From the NCBI GenBank assembly GCA_937875885.1, contig CALEIO010000074.1, positions 1 to 6,028 of the forward strand: a stretch of DNA of 6,028 bases, given 5' to 3'. The stretch's first letter is position 1. Each line of letters begins with the position of its first letter. The notes below the pieces were generated by a model that was not told the DNA's origin, did not search any database, and was given only the letters and a program-made list of their open reading frames with translations. The translations under genes were made by a program, and so were the position numbers. Of the stretch, positions 4,949 through 6,028 are shown one piece after another. This DNA is from an uncultured Clostridia bacterium (GTDB lineage: Bacteria > Bacillota > Clostridia > Oscillospirales > Acutalibacteraceae).

Positions 4949-6028
4949 TTATTTAGCTGTCTCGATACGAGCGATAGTCTGAGTTGTAACTTGCTTAAGT
5001 TCCTTGGTCAAATCCACAATATCGGGGTTTGTACCGCCAATGCGATCAACGTTTGTGTTGATATCATTGAGGATAGATATCATTTCCTCGGGGGTAGAAA
5101 CTTCAAGGAAATCACCGATATTGTTGTTGATAAGGCTGTTAATCTCTGTCCAGACTTGAAGTTTGTAATCATCTGCATAATTTTCAGCCTTTGTCTTCAT
5201 ATCCTTGATCATATTCCAAAGATTCTCTCTCTGTGCATTAAGTTCCTTTGTCTGAATAACCTTACTGCCTCGGAGCTGATTGATCTTTGTTGTACATTCG
5301 GATATATCAAAGAAGATAGCGGCAATTGCACCGTTGTCATCTTCGTTGTCTTTGATTTCTTTGAACCACTTTGCAGCGTAAGCATATCTATCGCGGTCAG
5401 TGTCTGCCTCATAGTAAGACAGGAAACTCCAACCGAGTTCAAAGCAAACCTCATCGTAGCCTTTCTTATTCTGGGATTTCAGTTCATCCAGAACTTTTAC
5501 TGTCTTTGTGAATCCCATATTGTTCTTCTCGTCAAAGCCTGTCTGCAGTTTAAGCAGATCTCCACCTTCTTCTCTGCTCAATGTGTAATTGGAAATCAGG
5601 TGTTCGTTAAGTGCCAGATAAGCTTCTGTTCTTGTGGGGTCCGTACGAATAGCATCGTAGAACTCCTGGGTTTCGTCTGCTTTTGCAAGAATAATGTCAT
5701 AGTTTTCGCTCTTTTTATTCTCAGCAGCTGCATAGCCCCAGGCAGAAGTAAGTGCAAATACTACAGCAAGAATTGAAGTTGTAAGAAAAGTGCCCAACTT
5801 TCTTTTCTGTAAATATCATCTATCTCTTCATAGTGCTCCAACGCGTACATCAGTTCAGCTGTGGACTGATATCGGTCGTTAGGGTCACGCTGTGTACATT
5901 TCTGGATAATTCTTTCCAGACCACTGGAAAGAGTGGGGTTGATCTGTCTGATAGGTTTGATTTCGTAGGGAGGCTCGCAGGGATTCATACCTGTTACAAG
6001 GTGATACAGCGATGCGCCAAGGCAATAA
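4949..6028 (-). CDS. Hanks-type Ser/Thr protein kinase, membrane-anchored, 5'-truncated by window edge, apparent frameshift
   Basis: This is the 3' part of a eukaryotic-like Ser/Thr protein kinase gene. Reading from 6027, the fragment YCLGASLYHLVTGMNP matches kinase subdomain IX (usually D-x-Y-S-L-G-x-x-L-Y-x-L-x-T-G). It is followed by GLERIIQKCTQRDPNDRYQS, which is subdomain XI with its conserved arginine. The catalytic loop and glycine loop lie beyond the window. The kinase reading frame then runs out of phase near 5803-5809. The other frame continues with KLGTFLTTSILAVVFAL, a membrane helix, and about 255 residues of mostly helical, charged sequence ending at 4949. A TPR-like segment (YDAIRTDPTRTEAYLALNEH, near 5594-5659) opens this outer part. 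Kinase inside, one helix, and a helical sensor-like domain outside is a familiar clostridial layout. The outer ligand is unknown. It is the first gene seen in the operon; the true start is off-window. Confidence 0.88.
5723..5797 (-). other. Predicted transmembrane helix of the kinase
   Basis: About 22 hydrophobic residues (LGTFLTTSILAVVFALTSAW and following) come directly after the basic stretch RKRK and before the charged outer segment AENKKSENYD. The positive-inside rule puts the kinase domain in the cytoplasm and the C-terminal domain outside. TTG at 5797 could in principle be a start codon, but no convincing ribosome binding site precedes it (only gaaaagaaag). Continuity with the kinase is therefore the better reading. 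Confidence 0.8.
5797..5810 (-). other. Apparent one-base frameshift in the kinase juxtamembrane region, at A-runs
   Basis: On the minus strand the kinase frame reads TAC AGA AAA GAA AGT TGG and then continues out of frame to a stop at 5761-5763. Adding one A to the run (TAC AGA AAA AGA AAG TTG) joins it directly to the frame encoding the membrane helix and outer domain, giving the basic juxtamembrane stretch YRKRKLGTF expected at the inner face of a membrane. The A-runs lie at 5803-5806 and 5799-5801. The A-AAA-G string would also permit -1 ribosomal slippage. A sequencing or assembly indel, a real mutation and recoding cannot be told apart from this sequence alone. Confidence 0.85.

Noticed and set aside
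4925..5776. Plus-strand open frame of 283 codons opposite the kinase outer domain
   Set aside because: It is Cys- and hydrophobic-rich as expected for an antisense reading, has no good ribosome binding site, and lies opposite a well-supported coding region. It is a shadow.
4949..5797. A separate 282-residue gene starting with TTG at 5797
   Set aside because: Its first residues are the kinase membrane helix, there is no convincing ribosome binding site, and the upstream kinase frame joins it with one added base. It is better treated as the second part of the kinase gene.
5761..5988. A separate small gene starting at the ATG at 5988
   Set aside because: The ATG is internal to the kinase domain (LVTGMNP), and the frame stays open upstream to the window edge with typical kinase sequence.

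Overview
The window reads as one tightly packed minus-strand operon from a Gram-positive Firmicute, most likely a Clostridia/Ruminococcus-type gut or rumen bacterium (Oscillospiraceae or a relative). This rests on moderate-to-low G+C by eye, strong AGGAGG-type ribosome binding sites, a one-pass Hanks-type Ser/Thr kinase with a helical outer domain, and a very large secreted protein built of bacterial Ig-like domains. The genus is an inference. Nearly the whole window is coding; no stretch over 300 bases lacks a gene, and I see no RNA gene, mobile element, CRISPR array, promoter or terminator.

In transcription order (high to low coordinates) there are four genes. (1) The 3' part of a membrane-anchored Ser/Thr protein kinase (6028-4949), interrupted by an apparent one-base frameshift just before the membrane helix. 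(2) A 193-residue single-pass membrane protein (4931-4350) whose cytoplasmic tail carries four ETTVL motifs and one ETSVL. These resemble the phosphothreonine motifs that Hanks kinases phosphorylate and FHA domains read. (3) A 164-residue four-helix membrane protein of unknown function (4350-3856). (4) The first 1283 codons of a giant exported protein (3849 to the window edge at 1). It has a signal peptide, three copies of a tryptophan-rich module of about 150-170 residues, five Ig-like repeats, then further Ig-like domains. Its stop codon lies outside the window.

The gaps are 17 nt, a 1-nt overlap (TAATG) and 6 nt, and each downstream gene has its own good Shine-Dalgarno sequence, so the four are very probably co-transcribed and translationally coupled. 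The simplest model is a signalling-surface cassette. The kinase senses something outside through its C-terminal domain and phosphorylates the threonine array of gene 2. That array recruits FHA-domain partners, not encoded here, at the membrane. Genes 3 and 4 supply a membrane component and a large surface or secreted product. Only the gene order and motifs are seen; the functional link is inference.
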